64,000 nt of DNA from Reichenbachiella ulvae. GTDB taxonomy: Bacteria > Bacteroidota > Bacteroidia > Cytophagales > Cyclobacteriaceae. The stretch spans positions 5,181,501 through 5,245,500 of the forward strand of contig NZ_JAOYOD010000001.1 of the NCBI RefSeq assembly GCF_025833875.1, in the 5' to 3' direction. The position numbers were made by a program, and so were the translations under genes. Shown here piece after piece: positions 26,538-35,832 of this stretch. Position 1 is the stretch's first letter; each line of letters begins with the position of its first letter. A model generated the notes under the pieces. That model ran no database searches. It had not been told where the DNA came from and was given only the letters and a program-made list of their open reading frames with translations.

Positions 26538-27568
26538 TGGAATTCGGTTTGATTTGTGTTTTGATCAAAATGTTGTTCACATATTTCGATATCGGCTTCC
26601 ATATTAGATCTTTTGATAAAGCCCATGGCTTTGATATTGACATTTTTGGCGGTGATGTTGGCATGACCTCCTCCTTGTTTGCCATTTGCACTTTCGTTCC
26701 AAAAATTGAACAAATAAGAATTGGGAGCGTCGATGGTTAGTCCATCAAATATGAGATTTTTGTCGTAGTAGCCTTTTCTAGCGTCTATGACTGCATTGCC
26801 TGTGTTACGCCTACCGAAATTTCCATAGACCTTAAGATTCTTGAACGTTCCAGTGGCTCCAGATCCATAATTACCCCAACCAAACTGGATGGGTACCGCA
26901 TTTTGAATTAATTCAATGGTGGTGTTCTCAACATAGATATCATTGTACACCTTGATGATATCGTCTCCGCTGGAAAAAAAGCAGTTTTTGACAGTAGAGC
27001 CATTGGCTGCAGATATTCCGTCGCTATGATTATGATGTCCCCCGCGATTGTCAATTGCATCTACGCTATCAAGATGAATGATACAGCCATTTTTACCAGT
27101 AAAATGAAAACCAATTGGATTGATGGAAGTAAGATTTCGGATATGAAATTCAAAATCTCCTGATCCAAAGAAAGCAGAGTAAGGGACTGTTCCACCACCC
27201 GCATCCAAGTTGTGAAGTCTGAGTAAACCTGAAATAGGTGTGCCGTAGACCTTGGAGCTTTTTCTATCCTCACCTTCTATCGTTATGGTATGGGATACAT
27301 GGAAATGGCCGACTACAGTTACCTCTTTGCCAATGATTATTTTACGAACTATGGAAGGAACCTTCCAGTAAATGTCTTTGAAATGGTCACGTTTGGGGAA
27401 ATTGATCTGCCCGCTGCTGACAAAGGTTAGGATACAATTGTCTTCATCCCACATGATTGTACCAGAATAGGCTGATTTTAATTCATCAATACTGCTAGTT
27501 TGTATGAATTGACATATGGAAAACCATGAATAAAATAGGAGTCCAAAACAAATACTGAGTGCTTTCAT
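26528..27568 (-). CDS. secreted parallel beta-helix glycosidase, GH49-like
   Basis: A 346-residue protein with signal peptide (about 1-19). It is rich in short beta-helix coils. The centre reads HSDGISAANGSTVKNCFF (Asp183), SSGDDIIKVYND (Asp202-Asp203), then VENTTIELIQNAVPIQFGWG. This order resembles GH49 dextranase/isopullulanase, where DG, DD and an xxxPxxxxGW stretch mark the active-site coils; GH28 belongs to the same clan. It is shorter than typical GH49 (about 550+) because the N-terminal sandwich is missing. An endo- or exo-glycosidase role on the PUL substrate is likely, but GH82 or another beta-helix family cannot be excluded by eye. Confidence 0.6.
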   Translation of the reverse strand: MKALSICFGLLFYSWFSICQFIQTSSIDELKSAYSGTIMWDEDNCILTFVSSGQINFPKRDHFKDIYWKVPSIVRKIIIGKEVTVVGHFHVSHTITIEGEDRKSSKVYGTPISGLLRLHNLDAGGGTVPYSAFFGSGDFEFHIRNLTSINPIGFHFTGKNGCIIHLDSVDAIDNRGGHHNHSDGISAANGSTVKNCFFSSGDDIIKVYNDIYVENTTIELIQNAVPIQFGWGNYGSGATGTFKNLKVYGNFGRRNTGNAVIDARKGYYDKNLIFDGLTIDAPNSYLFNFWNESANGKQGGGHANITAKNVNIKAMGFIKRSNMEADIEICEQHFDQNTNQTEFQCD

Positions 27569-27722
27569 AATAAGTTTAATAAATGTCGAATAGCTAATCT
27601 AGTTGATGACTTTTTAGGATAAGTAGTTGGTGAATATCTTAGGATGTTTCGACAAAAAAGTGGGATAAATGAGCAGCTATTGGGTGGGTTTTTAGTGGTT
27701 TCTTTGTTGATATGAAAATCAA

Positions 27723-27923
27723 ATGTTTGGAATTAAATCCATAGATTCTTACACCTATCGTCCACGGTTTCAATTGTACAACTTGAAGAAAGACCCTCGG
27801 GAAACAAATAATTTGGTAGGTCTTCCTCAACATAGGGAGACACTACAATTGCTTCAACAAAAGTTGAGAAAATTCCAGGTAGAAACCAGCGATCCATGGG
27901 CAGTGAAATGGCAACATGAATAA
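27723..27923 (+). pseudogene. C-terminal remnant of a sulfatase
   Basis: This 66-codon frame reads SYTYRPRFQLYNLKKDPRET, then NNLVGLPQHRETLQLL and ETSDPWAVKWQHE. These are the last strands and helix of an S1 sulfatase (usual form: RPxFELYDLxxDPxExxNLA). The catalytic domain is absent, and the 150 nt upstream contain in-frame stops and no sulfatase motif. It is therefore a truncated relic, with breakage near 27720, close to the start of the divergent beta-helix gene. Expression of the 66-residue piece is unlikely to matter. Confidence 0.75.
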
Positions 27924-27940
27924 TAACTATATTTATCACT

Positions 27941-28918
27941 ATGTATAAATCATCATTGCTTCTTCTTTGTTGCTGTATTCTACAAATTAAAGGCTTTGCT
28001 CAGCAATTCAATACCCTGGATTGTGAAGGTCAACCTCATGTGCGACATGAGGCTGGGGCTGTAGCGGTCAATGGTAAACTGTACTTACTGGGAGGTAGGA
28101 GAATTCAGGCTGTAGATGTGTTTGATCCTAAAACTAATGTTTGGGATTCCTTATCAAAGGTGCCTCAGGAGATGCACCATTTTCAACCCATAGTTTATAA
28201 GAACAGAGTTTACATAGTAGGAGCATTTACAGGTGGATACCCTAAAGAATCACCTATCCCTCATATTTGGATTTATGATCCAACTACTGATCAATGGAGC
28301 AAAGGTCCGGAGATTCCAGAAAGTAGACGAAGAGGTGGGGCTGCCTGTGTTTTGATCCAGGATGAATTGTATCTGATTGGCGGAATTCAGTTAGGGCATA
28401 CCAGTGGTACAGTAGCTTGGGTAGATCGTTTGAATCTGGAGACGGGAGAGTGGAAAATGTTGACTGATGCACCTCACCGCAGAGATCACGTGGTGGCTGC
28501 ATCTGATGGGAAGTGCATTTATGTATTAGGTGGTCGTACGACAGATTATCATGAGGAGGGTCGTTTTACTGCTTTCTTTGATACAGCTCAACCTGCTGTG
28601 GATAAGTTGGATCTGAAATCGATGAAATGGGAAACCATGCAAAATCCTCTGCCAGTTGCAAGTGCTGGTGGTACAGCTATACATGCGAATAATCATATCT
28701 ATTATACCGGAGGAGAAAGTGATCAAAAGGAGGCCCATGATGAAGTTCAGGTTTTAGATCCAAAATCAGACCAATGGACAATTGTTGCAAAATTGAACCA
28801 AGGTAGGCATGGAACCTCTCTGGTTTGCATCGCGAATTCTCTTTACATAGCTTCAGGTTCGGGCAATAGGGGTGGAGGACCCGAACTATCTAGCATCGAA
28901 AGCGCCCAATTACCTTAA
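27941..28918 (+). CDS. secreted Kelch-repeat protein
   Basis: A 325-residue protein with signal peptide (MYKSSLLLLCCCILQIKGFA). Kelch repeats recur about every 45-50 residues, each with a GG pair and downstream Tyr/Trp: NGKLYLLGGRR, KNRVYIVGAF, QDELYLIGGIQ, GKCIYVLGGRT, NNHIYYTGGE. It would form a six- or seven-blade propeller. Secreted Kelch proteins in Bacteroidota PULs include sialate mutarotases and glycan binders or galactose-oxidase-like folds, but no copper ligands are evident. It starts 17 nt after the sulfatase remnant, suggesting it once followed a complete sulfatase in an operon. Confidence 0.75.
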   Translation: MYKSSLLLLCCCILQIKGFAQQFNTLDCEGQPHVRHEAGAVAVNGKLYLLGGRRIQAVDVFDPKTNVWDSLSKVPQEMHHFQPIVYKNRVYIVGAFTGGYPKESPIPHIWIYDPTTDQWSKGPEIPESRRRGGAACVLIQDELYLIGGIQLGHTSGTVAWVDRLNLETGEWKMLTDAPHRRDHVVAASDGKCIYVLGGRTTDYHEEGRFTAFFDTAQPAVDKLDLKSMKWETMQNPLPVASAGGTAIHANNHIYYTGGESDQKEAHDEVQVLDPKSDQWTIVAKLNQGRHGTSLVCIANSLYIASGSGNRGGGPELSSIESAQLP

Positions 28919-28951
28919 TATTCATTTCTAAAGGTTTCTGTACGTTTGAAA

Positions 28952-29016
28952 TGTACAAAAGAGCAATTCCTTAGCACATTTGTACAGCCTGTCTGTTTTT
29001 ATAATCTGTAGCTTTA
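28952..29016 (+). promoter_or_regulatory. PUL operator copy B with -7 box
   Basis: TGTACAAAAGAGCAAT (28952-28967) matches the shared operator at 14 of 16. The -7-like box TAGCTTTA begins at 29009, again 42 bp after its end. A facing partial copy on the other strand (28971-28986) makes TGTACAAA/TTTGTACA an 8-bp inverted repeat with 19 nt between. The same-strand second copy is weak here. It precedes the sensor genes at 29120 and 29738. Confidence 0.65.
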
Positions 29017-29119
29017 TCTAGCATTTATTCTGGTGTCCTATGATCTCAGTTATCATCTCCACCTACACCATCCATTACCAGCCGACCAACCGAGGCTTGA
29101 ATTCTAACCGTGATGAGGC

Positions 29120-29680
29120 ATGAGGAATTATTTTAAAAAAATCGATAGCAGGGGTGTTTTGTATTTCATACTTTGGCTATGTTTTGCCCTAATGGCATAT
29201 CTATTCGAAACTAAACAATGGGTAGAATTGCCTCCTTCCTTGGTTACCAACCTAAGTAGTTCATTTGTTATGTTCTCTCTTTTTTTCCTGGTGTTGCTGT
29301 ACGGTAAGGAATGGAAAGCAAAAAGTGAGGAGAAATCGAAACTGAGTGAGTCACTCAAGTCAGCACCTATAGTAATCGAAGGGGGAATTGGAGATGATAA
29401 GCGCCTACAGTTTGAAGTCTATGCAGCTAAAAGAGCTTTGAGGTTACGTGACAGAATTTTAGCCAAATATGCATTTACCAATTCTCATGAGATCAGGCAG
29501 CCAGTGGCCAATATTGTTGCGTTGGCGATGCTTTTAGAAAAAACTGAAAATGCCCAGGATCAAAAAGAACTCATTTCTGCGATCAAGGGTGCAGCAGAGG
29601 CTCTAGATGAAAGAATCATCAAGCTCAATGATACCCTAACCTTAACTAATGTTAAAAAAAGAGAACCCATTCCAACCTGA
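29120..29680 (+). CDS. small membrane protein with HisKA-like domain and no ATPase
   Basis: A 186-residue protein. Two membrane spans lie at about 12-29 and 44-62 with a short outer loop. A cytoplasmic coiled part leads to LAKYAFTNSHEIRQPVANIV, where His123 sits in an H-box-like SHEIRQP sequence, followed by a second helix (ALDERIIKLNDTLTL). This matches a histidine-kinase dimerisation/phosphotransfer helical hairpin, but no N, G1 or G2 box follows; the frame ends at a normal stop. It could be a phospho-acceptor for another kinase or a structural partner. It lies 57 nt before the propeller-MCP gene under operator copy B. I do not recognise a named family. Confidence 0.6.
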   Translation: MRNYFKKIDSRGVLYFILWLCFALMAYLFETKQWVELPPSLVTNLSSSFVMFSLFFLVLLYGKEWKAKSEEKSKLSESLKSAPIVIEGGIGDDKRLQFEVYAAKRALRLRDRILAKYAFTNSHEIRQPVANIVALAMLLEKTENAQDQKELISAIKGAAEALDERIIKLNDTLTLTNVKKREPIPT

Positions 29681-29737
29681 TCATAGATTACTCCATCTTC
29701 TCTCCCTAAAACGAAAGATTAATGAAAGACTATTATT

Positions 29738-32700
29738 ATGAAAACAAGATTAACAAAAGTACTGATCCTATTATTGATGGTTCATTTGTCATGGGCCGGT
29801 AAGCGAGACATTCAAGTTACCAATTATACCATTAATAATGGACTTAGCAACAACCGTGTCCTCGATATGGTCCAAGACCATCAGGGCTTTATGTGGGTTG
29901 CTACTGAAGGGGGACTGTCCCGATATGATGGGATTAAATTCAAGAATCATAGTAATGACCCTTCTGATCCCAGCACGATTCCGGGCAACATTATTGAGGC
30001 GATTGGACTAACCCCAGAGGGAGATTTGATATTGATGATCAAAGAGAAAGGGCTGTATAAATATGAAATGACCTCCGAGTCTTTCATACCTTATATCAAT
30101 ATCAATGAGCAATATAAAAACGAAAATCATTTTATAGTCCGGGACATAAGGGTCGATGAGGGAGGTAAGATTTGGGTGTCTGCAACCAACGGCCTTTATC
30201 AGCTAGTTCAGGGAGAACGAACGGAGTCAGGTTTTCAGGATGAGTTTAAAAGAATCGCTCTTGGTGTACTTTATCATTCAGAACCTATCAAAGATGGTTG
30301 GATGGCTGTATCATCGACAGATGGGGTGAAGCTATATCATCCAGAGTTGGACAGCATTGTGACAGGAGAACATTTATCTGTATTGATGCAACTCAAGAGT
30401 ACCTTCATCACAAGATACAATGCAAATAATAATAAGCTGTATATCAGTATGGTCAACGGAGTGCATACGCTCGATATGTCCACCATGATTTTGGAGGAAT
30501 TGATACATACGGATCAGACTTTAAGAGCTAGAGGGATGGTATTGAACAAGGAAGGGAATTTGATTCTATCCAGCGATAACGGCATGTTGATTCATGACGT
30601 TCGTTCAGGAAAAACGGAACATTTTCTGAAAAACAAAAATATCAATTTTAACACTTCAGTACTAAATGAGCTATGTCTCGACCGAACAGGTAATATATGG
30701 ATAGGAACCTGGCACAATGGTATTTTATTTGTTGATAAAAACGGTAAAAAGTTCAATAGAATTTTGGAGTCTCCTGACGGTACAGGCCTCACTGGTGATA
30801 TGGCACGATGTATTTATGCCGAGGGAAACAAAGTATTCATAGGAATTGACAATGGAGGCATGTGTGTCTATGATAAGTCCACTGATCGGGTGAGTTATCA
30901 TCTGATGGAAGGTGCTATTTCCAATAAAGGCAAGAATATTAAATTGATAGAAGGACTATCCAATAGTGAGGTGCTGGTTTCTGAGCCCACCCGTTTGTTT
31001 ATTTATGATTATATCAATGAAGAAATTGTATTTGAGTTTGAAAGTCCTTCGGAACGGAAATTTTTGTTTTTGGATATGTACAAAGATAGAGAAGGAACCT
31101 TCTGGGTTAGTAGTGCTCAAATCCTTTACAAAATTGAAAATATAAATGGTCAGGAACCATATTTAGTCGAACAGTTTCATCTACCTAATTATAGAGGAAC
31201 CATTCAGGATATCTTTCAGGATCAAGAAGGAAGACATTGGTTGGGGACTTCCCTTGGATTGGTGTCTTTTGATGCCCAACAAAGGCAGGCGGAATTGTTC
31301 TCAGATATGGAATTGCCAATCTTAGGAGAGTGTGTTATCAATGATATGGTTCAGCTAGATGAAGTGCTTTATTTGGCCACAAGCTCTCACGGCCTGATTG
31401 CCTATAATGAATCTAAGCAAGAGGTAAAGCAGTTCGATAGCAGCTCAGGATTGTGCAATAACAGTATTCTGGATATTTTAGTGGCTAATAACAAAGATCT
31501 CTGGTTGAGTACTGCATTTGGTTTGGCCCAATTTAATCCACAAACTGTTGGTTTTAAAAATTACTTTAAGGATGATGGATTGATGAGTAGTCAGTTTGGA
31601 ATCAAGGCAGCCGATGCTGACGAAAAGGGTATTCTTTACTTTGGAGGCTATGATGGGATCATTTTTTTTGATCCGAAGCAAATTAAGTCCAATTCACATG
31701 AACCACAAATTGCCATGTCTCATTTCAGGCTGTTTAATGAATATATTGATTTTTCTCATTCAGATCTATTAGATCGTCCGATCAATCAAGTAGAAGAAGT
31801 TGAATTGGACTATTCGCAAAATACTTTTGCTTTTGAATTTGTGGCCTTGAACTACAGTACTTCTACTCGTAACCATTATGCTTATCAGCTTGAGGGTTTT
31901 GATGAAGAATGGATAGAAAGTGGGAATGAGAATATAGCCTCTTATACCAATATCGATCCGGGAAATTATATCTTCAAAGTGAAAGGAGCGAATAATGATG
32001 GTTTGTGGAGCAAGGATGTAAAAACTATAACCATTACCATCACCCCACCTTGGTGGGAAACTTGGTGGTTTAGAACCGCTATGGCGCTTTTGATTATTGT
32101 GTCAACTGTTTGGATCAATAGGTATCGAGCTAAGTTGAGAAGAATAGAAAAAGCCAAGTTGCATCAGAAAATCAAGGAAGCTACTGAGAAAGTTGAAGGG
32201 CAAAATGCGATACTTCAAGAACAAAGTGCCCAATTGAAATCGGCAGTAGAAGAAACCAACGAAGTAATCAGAGAGGCTGTAGAATCTGGGAATTTTCAAT
32301 CACGTATAAAGCTGGCGGGCAAGGAAGGCGAATGGTTGAATCTAGCACAATCTATCAATCAACTGTTCGAGACCATTGTTAAACCGTTCAATGCGATTAA
32401 TAAAATTGTCGACGCAATGGCCAAGGGTGATCTGAGCAAACGGTTCGAAGAAGATGTGAAGGGAGATGTGCTCTATTTGGCTCAAAATCTGAATAGCGGA
32501 CTGAATAACCTTTCTGCTTTGCTGCAGGAAGTGACCGGAGAGGTCAATGGTATCGGTGAATCTGCTCAGGAGATGTTAAATACGAGCAAGGAGATTTCGA
32601 CTAGTACCAATGAGATAGCCTCAACTATAGGCGAAATGAGCAGAGGAGCACAAGAGCAAGTGGCCAAGATTGATCAGTCGTCCACTTTGCTGGAAGGTGT

Positions 32701-33493
32701 GATGAAGTTCGCCGAAGAGACAGGACAACAGGCGGAGGTTATTAATACCAGTGCAGTTCTTGGGGTAGAAAAGAGTGAGAATGGTATGAAAATTATTCAA
32801 AATCTCAATGAGGACATGGGGCGGATTTCGCAACATTCTGCCGGTTCTATTGACTCTATCAATACCTTGAGTGCTAAGGCCAACGACATTGTAAGAGTAC
32901 TCAATATCATCAAAGAGATTGCTTCTCAAACGAATCTATTGGCATTGAATGCTGCTATTGAGGCAGCACAGGCAGGTGATGCAGGAAGAGGATTTGCGGT
33001 AGTTGCTGAGGAGATCAGAAAATTGGCAGAAGGCTCTAAAAATTCTGCCAAAGAAATAGATCAAATCGTGACTGATGTGTTGGGGCAGACAGAGCGTACG
33101 ACTAAGCTGATTCATGAGATGAATGAGACGGTCAAAGGTGGAGGAGATTCCACACAAAAGGCATCTTTGGCTTTTGAGGAGATTACGACTTCATACGCAG
33201 AGACACTGGAGATGTCCAGGAAGATTTTAGATTCTACCAAACAACAGGCGAGCGATTTGGGAAGAATAGTTGAAACCACAGAAGGTGTCGTGGTGATTGC
33301 CGAGGAGACAGCTGCGGGCACTGAAGAATTGGCCAGTTCGGCTTCCCAACTGTCGGTTGGGATGGAGGGCTACACGTATAAGGTGATGAATGTATCCGAA
33401 ACCGTTGAGCGACTCAATCGAATGGTGAATCAGTTCCAATTGGAACAGCGGCTGGAATCAATTGAATGGAGAGAACAAATGAAAGCACTTTAG
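29738..33493 (+). CDS. periplasmic propeller/Y_Y_Y sensor fused to a methyl-accepting chemotaxis domain
   Basis: A 1251-residue single frame. Signal peptide 1-20. About 25-680 are two-component-regulator propeller repeats ([44 protein letters not shown]). About 684-770 is a Y_Y_Y domain ([30 protein letters not shown]). One membrane span lies at about 776-793. Two HAMP-like stretches follow at about 840-910 ([18 protein letters not shown]). The MCP signalling hairpin covers about 930-1235, with the highly conserved tip [20 protein letters not shown] near 1066. Hybrid PUL sensors normally end in histidine kinase, receiver and AraC domains; none are present. It should bind a glycan fragment outside and signal to CheA/CheW inside. 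It lies within an operon with the DHp-like protein and downstream catabolic genes. Confidence 0.9.
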   Translation: MKTRLTKVLILLLMVHLSWAGKRDIQVTNYTINNGLSNNRVLDMVQDHQGFMWVATEGGLSRYDGIKFKNHSNDPSDPSTIPGNIIEAIGLTPEGDLILMIKEKGLYKYEMTSESFIPYININEQYKNENHFIVRDIRVDEGGKIWVSATNGLYQLVQGERTESGFQDEFKRIALGVLYHSEPIKDGWMAVSSTDGVKLYHPELDSIVTGEHLSVLMQLKSTFITRYNANNNKLYISMVNGVHTLDMSTMILEELIHTDQTLRARGMVLNKEGNLILSSDNGMLIHDVRSGKTEHFLKNKNINFNTSVLNELCLDRTGNIWIGTWHNGILFVDKNGKKFNRILESPDGTGLTGDMARCIYAEGNKVFIGIDNGGMCVYDKSTDRVSYHLMEGAISNKGKNIKLIEGLSNSEVLVSEPTRLFIYDYINEEIVFEFESPSERKFLFLDMYKDREGTFWVSSAQILYKIENINGQEPYLVEQFHLPNYRGTIQDIFQDQEGRHWLGTSLGLVSFDAQQRQAELFSDMELPILGECVINDMVQLDEVLYLATSSHGLIAYNESKQEVKQFDSSSGLCNNSILDILVANNKDLWLSTAFGLAQFNPQTVGFKNYFKDDGLMSSQFGIKAADADEKGILYFGGYDGIIFFDPKQIKSNSHEPQIAMSHFRLFNEYIDFSHSDLLDRPINQVEEVELDYSQNTFAFEFVALNYSTSTRNHYAYQLEGFDEEWIESGNENIASYTNIDPGNYIFKVKGANNDGLWSKDVKTITITITPPWWETWWFRTAMALLIIVSTVWINRYRAKLRRIEKAKLHQKIKEATEKVEGQNAILQEQSAQLKSAVEETNEVIREAVESGNFQSRIKLAGKEGEWLNLAQSINQLFETIVKPFNAINKIVDAMAKGDLSKRFEEDVKGDVLYLAQNLNSGLNNLSALLQEVTGEVNGIGESAQEMLNTSKEISTSTNEIASTIGEMSRGAQEQVAKIDQSSTLLEGVMKFAEETGQQAEVINTSAVLGVEKSENGMKIIQNLNEDMGRISQHSAGSIDSINTLSAKANDIVRVLNIIKEIASQTNLLALNAAIEAAQAGDAGRGFAVVAEEIRKLAEGSKNSAKEIDQIVTDVLGQTERTTKLIHEMNETVKGGGDSTQKASLAFEEITTSYAETLEMSRKILDSTKQQASDLGRIVETTEGVVVIAEETAAGTEELASSASQLSVGMEGYTYKVMNVSETVERLNRMVNQFQLEQRLESIEWREQMKAL

Positions 33494-33607
33494 GACAAAG
33501 CCAAAGGTGTGGTGATTTCTAGATTTGAGAAGGTTCTCGTTGTGATGGCTCGTGCAGGAGCTATTGCAGAGAGGGCCTTCATCTATTTAGAATCAAATAA
33601 GTCGAAT

Positions 33608-35830
33608 ATGAAGAAAGAATTACTAATCCTGGTCATCCTACTTTGGAGTCAATTGGCCCTAGGGCAGTTGGTTAATTATAATTGGCCTAAAACCGAAGAC
33701 ATCGTTTCGGACAAATATGGAGTCAGAGCAAGAGAGATACAGGGTCAAGACACCCTGGATTGGGTGAATATCACAACGCTGATCAGTTTGCCTAGAAACT
33801 ATGACGATCATCCTGTTTATGGTGGGGACGCATCCACTGAATTTTTGGAGGATAGAAGTATGTCTTATGTTCAGTTTTCCTTCGATGGAGTCATCGAGGT
33901 AGAAGTCTTTAAAGCTTATGGTGAAAAGGCTTCACGGGTGGAAATCCTCCCTTCAGGTTTTGGAGTAATACCTCATTATTTTGATGGAGAGAAGGTCAAG
34001 TTCATCATGGACAAACCAGAGTATCTGAGTATCAATTTTGTAAGTTCGGATAATCAGGATGACGATCGTTTTGGTGGGATGAATATAAAGCATGGTATGA
34101 TGATATTTTCTGATCCTCCTGAAGAGATGACGGGGGATTATTCTGTGCCCCAAATTGGTGATGCAGGTGTGGTAGTATGGAACAATGATTTGGATATTGA
34201 GACCATTCGCCTAGCCAATGTGATTTATTTCCCTCCAGGAGATCATAAAATGAAGGATCACAAGGATAATACCCAGGAGGATATCTATGTGCAGGAGACA
34301 ATGCTCAATGAGCCTTTGTACCATGGTCAACTTCGGCTCAAAAAGACCCAAAGGATCTACATAGCAGGTGGGGCTTATGTCAGAGGGGCCTTTCATGCTC
34401 ATGGACACAATGATAGCTGGTTATATGGCCGAGGAGTCGTGTCTGGCAAAGATCACTGGATGCACGAGATCATCAAGCCTACAGCTAATGGGGAGTACAT
34501 ATTGAACACGCAGGGCAAGGAAGCCTTTGTGGACTTCATAGGTGTAGACAGAGCCAAACTTCATGGCGTAGTATTGACGGAGGCTTATCATCACACCTGT
34601 CCCAGTGGCAACAACAGTGATATCAAAAGGATTAAGATATTGGGGTTCTGCTCTAACAATGATGGAATCAGACCAGGAGGCGATAGTATGGTGGATCATA
34701 TTTTTATCAAGACAAGTGATGACTATGATTATGCCAGAAGTCCACATGAAGTAAAGAATTCCGTATTCTGGCCAGGAGTGAATGGTGCCGTGGGAATGTT
34801 GGGATGGAACAATCTAGGTACTGGCTATGCTGAGTATAGAAACAACTATGTGATCAATTCAGAATGGTCTTCGGAGAATAAGAAAAATACAGGCATCATT
34901 GGGTCTGTTGCCGATGATGGTATGAAGCTAGAGCAAAATATTCTGGAGAATTATCAGATAGAAGGACCTACTGCCTACCTGATCAATGCTACGCTGGAGG
35001 AGAAAGGAAGTTTAGAGTCTGGTTATCTTCGAGATTTTACTTTTAAGAATATGATAGCGGATCAAAATTTTGCATTGCCAAATGGTAAGATAGTCAAGCA
35101 ATTGATGAGAGGGTTAGAGAACAACTGGCTAGAAGGATTCACATTTACCAATTTGATTGTGGGAGGAGTGCTTGTTACTTGGGACAATTATCAGGAATAT
35201 TTCGATTTGGATTTGACTGGCAGTAATGGAGCCAATGAAGATGCTTCGAAGTTTGTCAAGAATGTAACTTTTAATAGTCAAGGAGACTTGTATGAAGCGC
35301 AGTTGAATGTAGGTACTGGTGGGAGCATCTATCCAAATGGTAGCGGTAGTATTGTGCAAATGCTCGGTGGATTGGATCAGAATTTTAAAATCAATGCAGA
35401 CGAAGGATACAAAATTAAAGAGGTGCTGGTAGATGGTGAATCCAAGGGTAGAATTCAGAATGTGCTTTTTCCTGAGGTGATGATGAATCATACCATTGAG
35501 GTAGTATTCGAGGAAGGTGAAGATTATTATTCAAATACTGGTTCATTTTATCAATATGAGTTTGTTCGTGAGACGGAAGAATACAAGGAACCAGAACCCA
35601 TTTTAGCAAATCAGGGATTGGATCACGAAAAAATCATCCTTTACCCTAACCCAGTGGAAGATACCCTTATGCTGAAAGGATTGGTGTATGGGCAATACGT
35701 GATTGTCGATGGATCTGGGAAGAAACTAATTGAAGGCCAGGACCCTGTGATAGATATCAGGAGTTTGCCTAATGGCTTCTATTATTTGATCACAGATACC
35801 AAACAAACCTTTAGATTTTTAAAGCGATAG
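33608..35830 (+). CDS. T9SS-secreted parallel beta-helix enzyme, GH49-like
   Basis: The protein is about 740 residues from MKKELLILVILLW; the longer frame from 33509 lacks a signal peptide. An N-terminal beta-sandwich (about 22-200) is followed by NVIYFPPGDHKMKD and LRLKKTQRIYIAGGAYVRGA, as in GH49 dextranases. Helix coils contain CSNNDGIRPGG (Asp352), IKTSDDYDYA (Asp371-Asp372) and VNGAVGMLGWNNLG. The three Asp match the GH49 catalytic arrangement in order and spacing. The C-terminus (about 668-740, LYPNPVEDTLMLKG) is a T9SS type A sorting domain, so the enzyme is exported to the surface. It is the best candidate for extracellular backbone cleavage. Substrate unknown. Confidence 0.68.
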   Translation: MKKELLILVILLWSQLALGQLVNYNWPKTEDIVSDKYGVRAREIQGQDTLDWVNITTLISLPRNYDDHPVYGGDASTEFLEDRSMSYVQFSFDGVIEVEVFKAYGEKASRVEILPSGFGVIPHYFDGEKVKFIMDKPEYLSINFVSSDNQDDDRFGGMNIKHGMMIFSDPPEEMTGDYSVPQIGDAGVVVWNNDLDIETIRLANVIYFPPGDHKMKDHKDNTQEDIYVQETMLNEPLYHGQLRLKKTQRIYIAGGAYVRGAFHAHGHNDSWLYGRGVVSGKDHWMHEIIKPTANGEYILNTQGKEAFVDFIGVDRAKLHGVVLTEAYHHTCPSGNNSDIKRIKILGFCSNNDGIRPGGDSMVDHIFIKTSDDYDYARSPHEVKNSVFWPGVNGAVGMLGWNNLGTGYAEYRNNYVINSEWSSENKKNTGIIGSVADDGMKLEQNILENYQIEGPTAYLINATLEEKGSLESGYLRDFTFKNMIADQNFALPNGKIVKQLMRGLENNWLEGFTFTNLIVGGVLVTWDNYQEYFDLDLTGSNGANEDASKFVKNVTFNSQGDLYEAQLNVGTGGSIYPNGSGSIVQMLGGLDQNFKINADEGYKIKEVLVDGESKGRIQNVLFPEVMMNHTIEVVFEEGEDYYSNTGSFYQYEFVRETEEYKEPEPILANQGLDHEKIILYPNPVEDTLMLKGLVYGQYVIVDGSGKKLIEGQDPVIDIRSLPNGFYYLITDTKQTFRFLKR

Positions 35831-35832
35831 TC

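Noticed and set aside
28941..28948. TACGTTTG as a promoter for the 29120 gene
   Set aside because: It lies upstream of the operator copy and 172 nt from the ATG; the TAGCTTTA at 29009 fits the spacing of the other sites better.
29120..33493. Frameshifted single sensor split into the HisKA-like gene and the MCP fusion
   Set aside because: The second gene has its own signal peptide, a full N-terminal propeller and 57 nt of non-coding spacing, so they are two separate genes.
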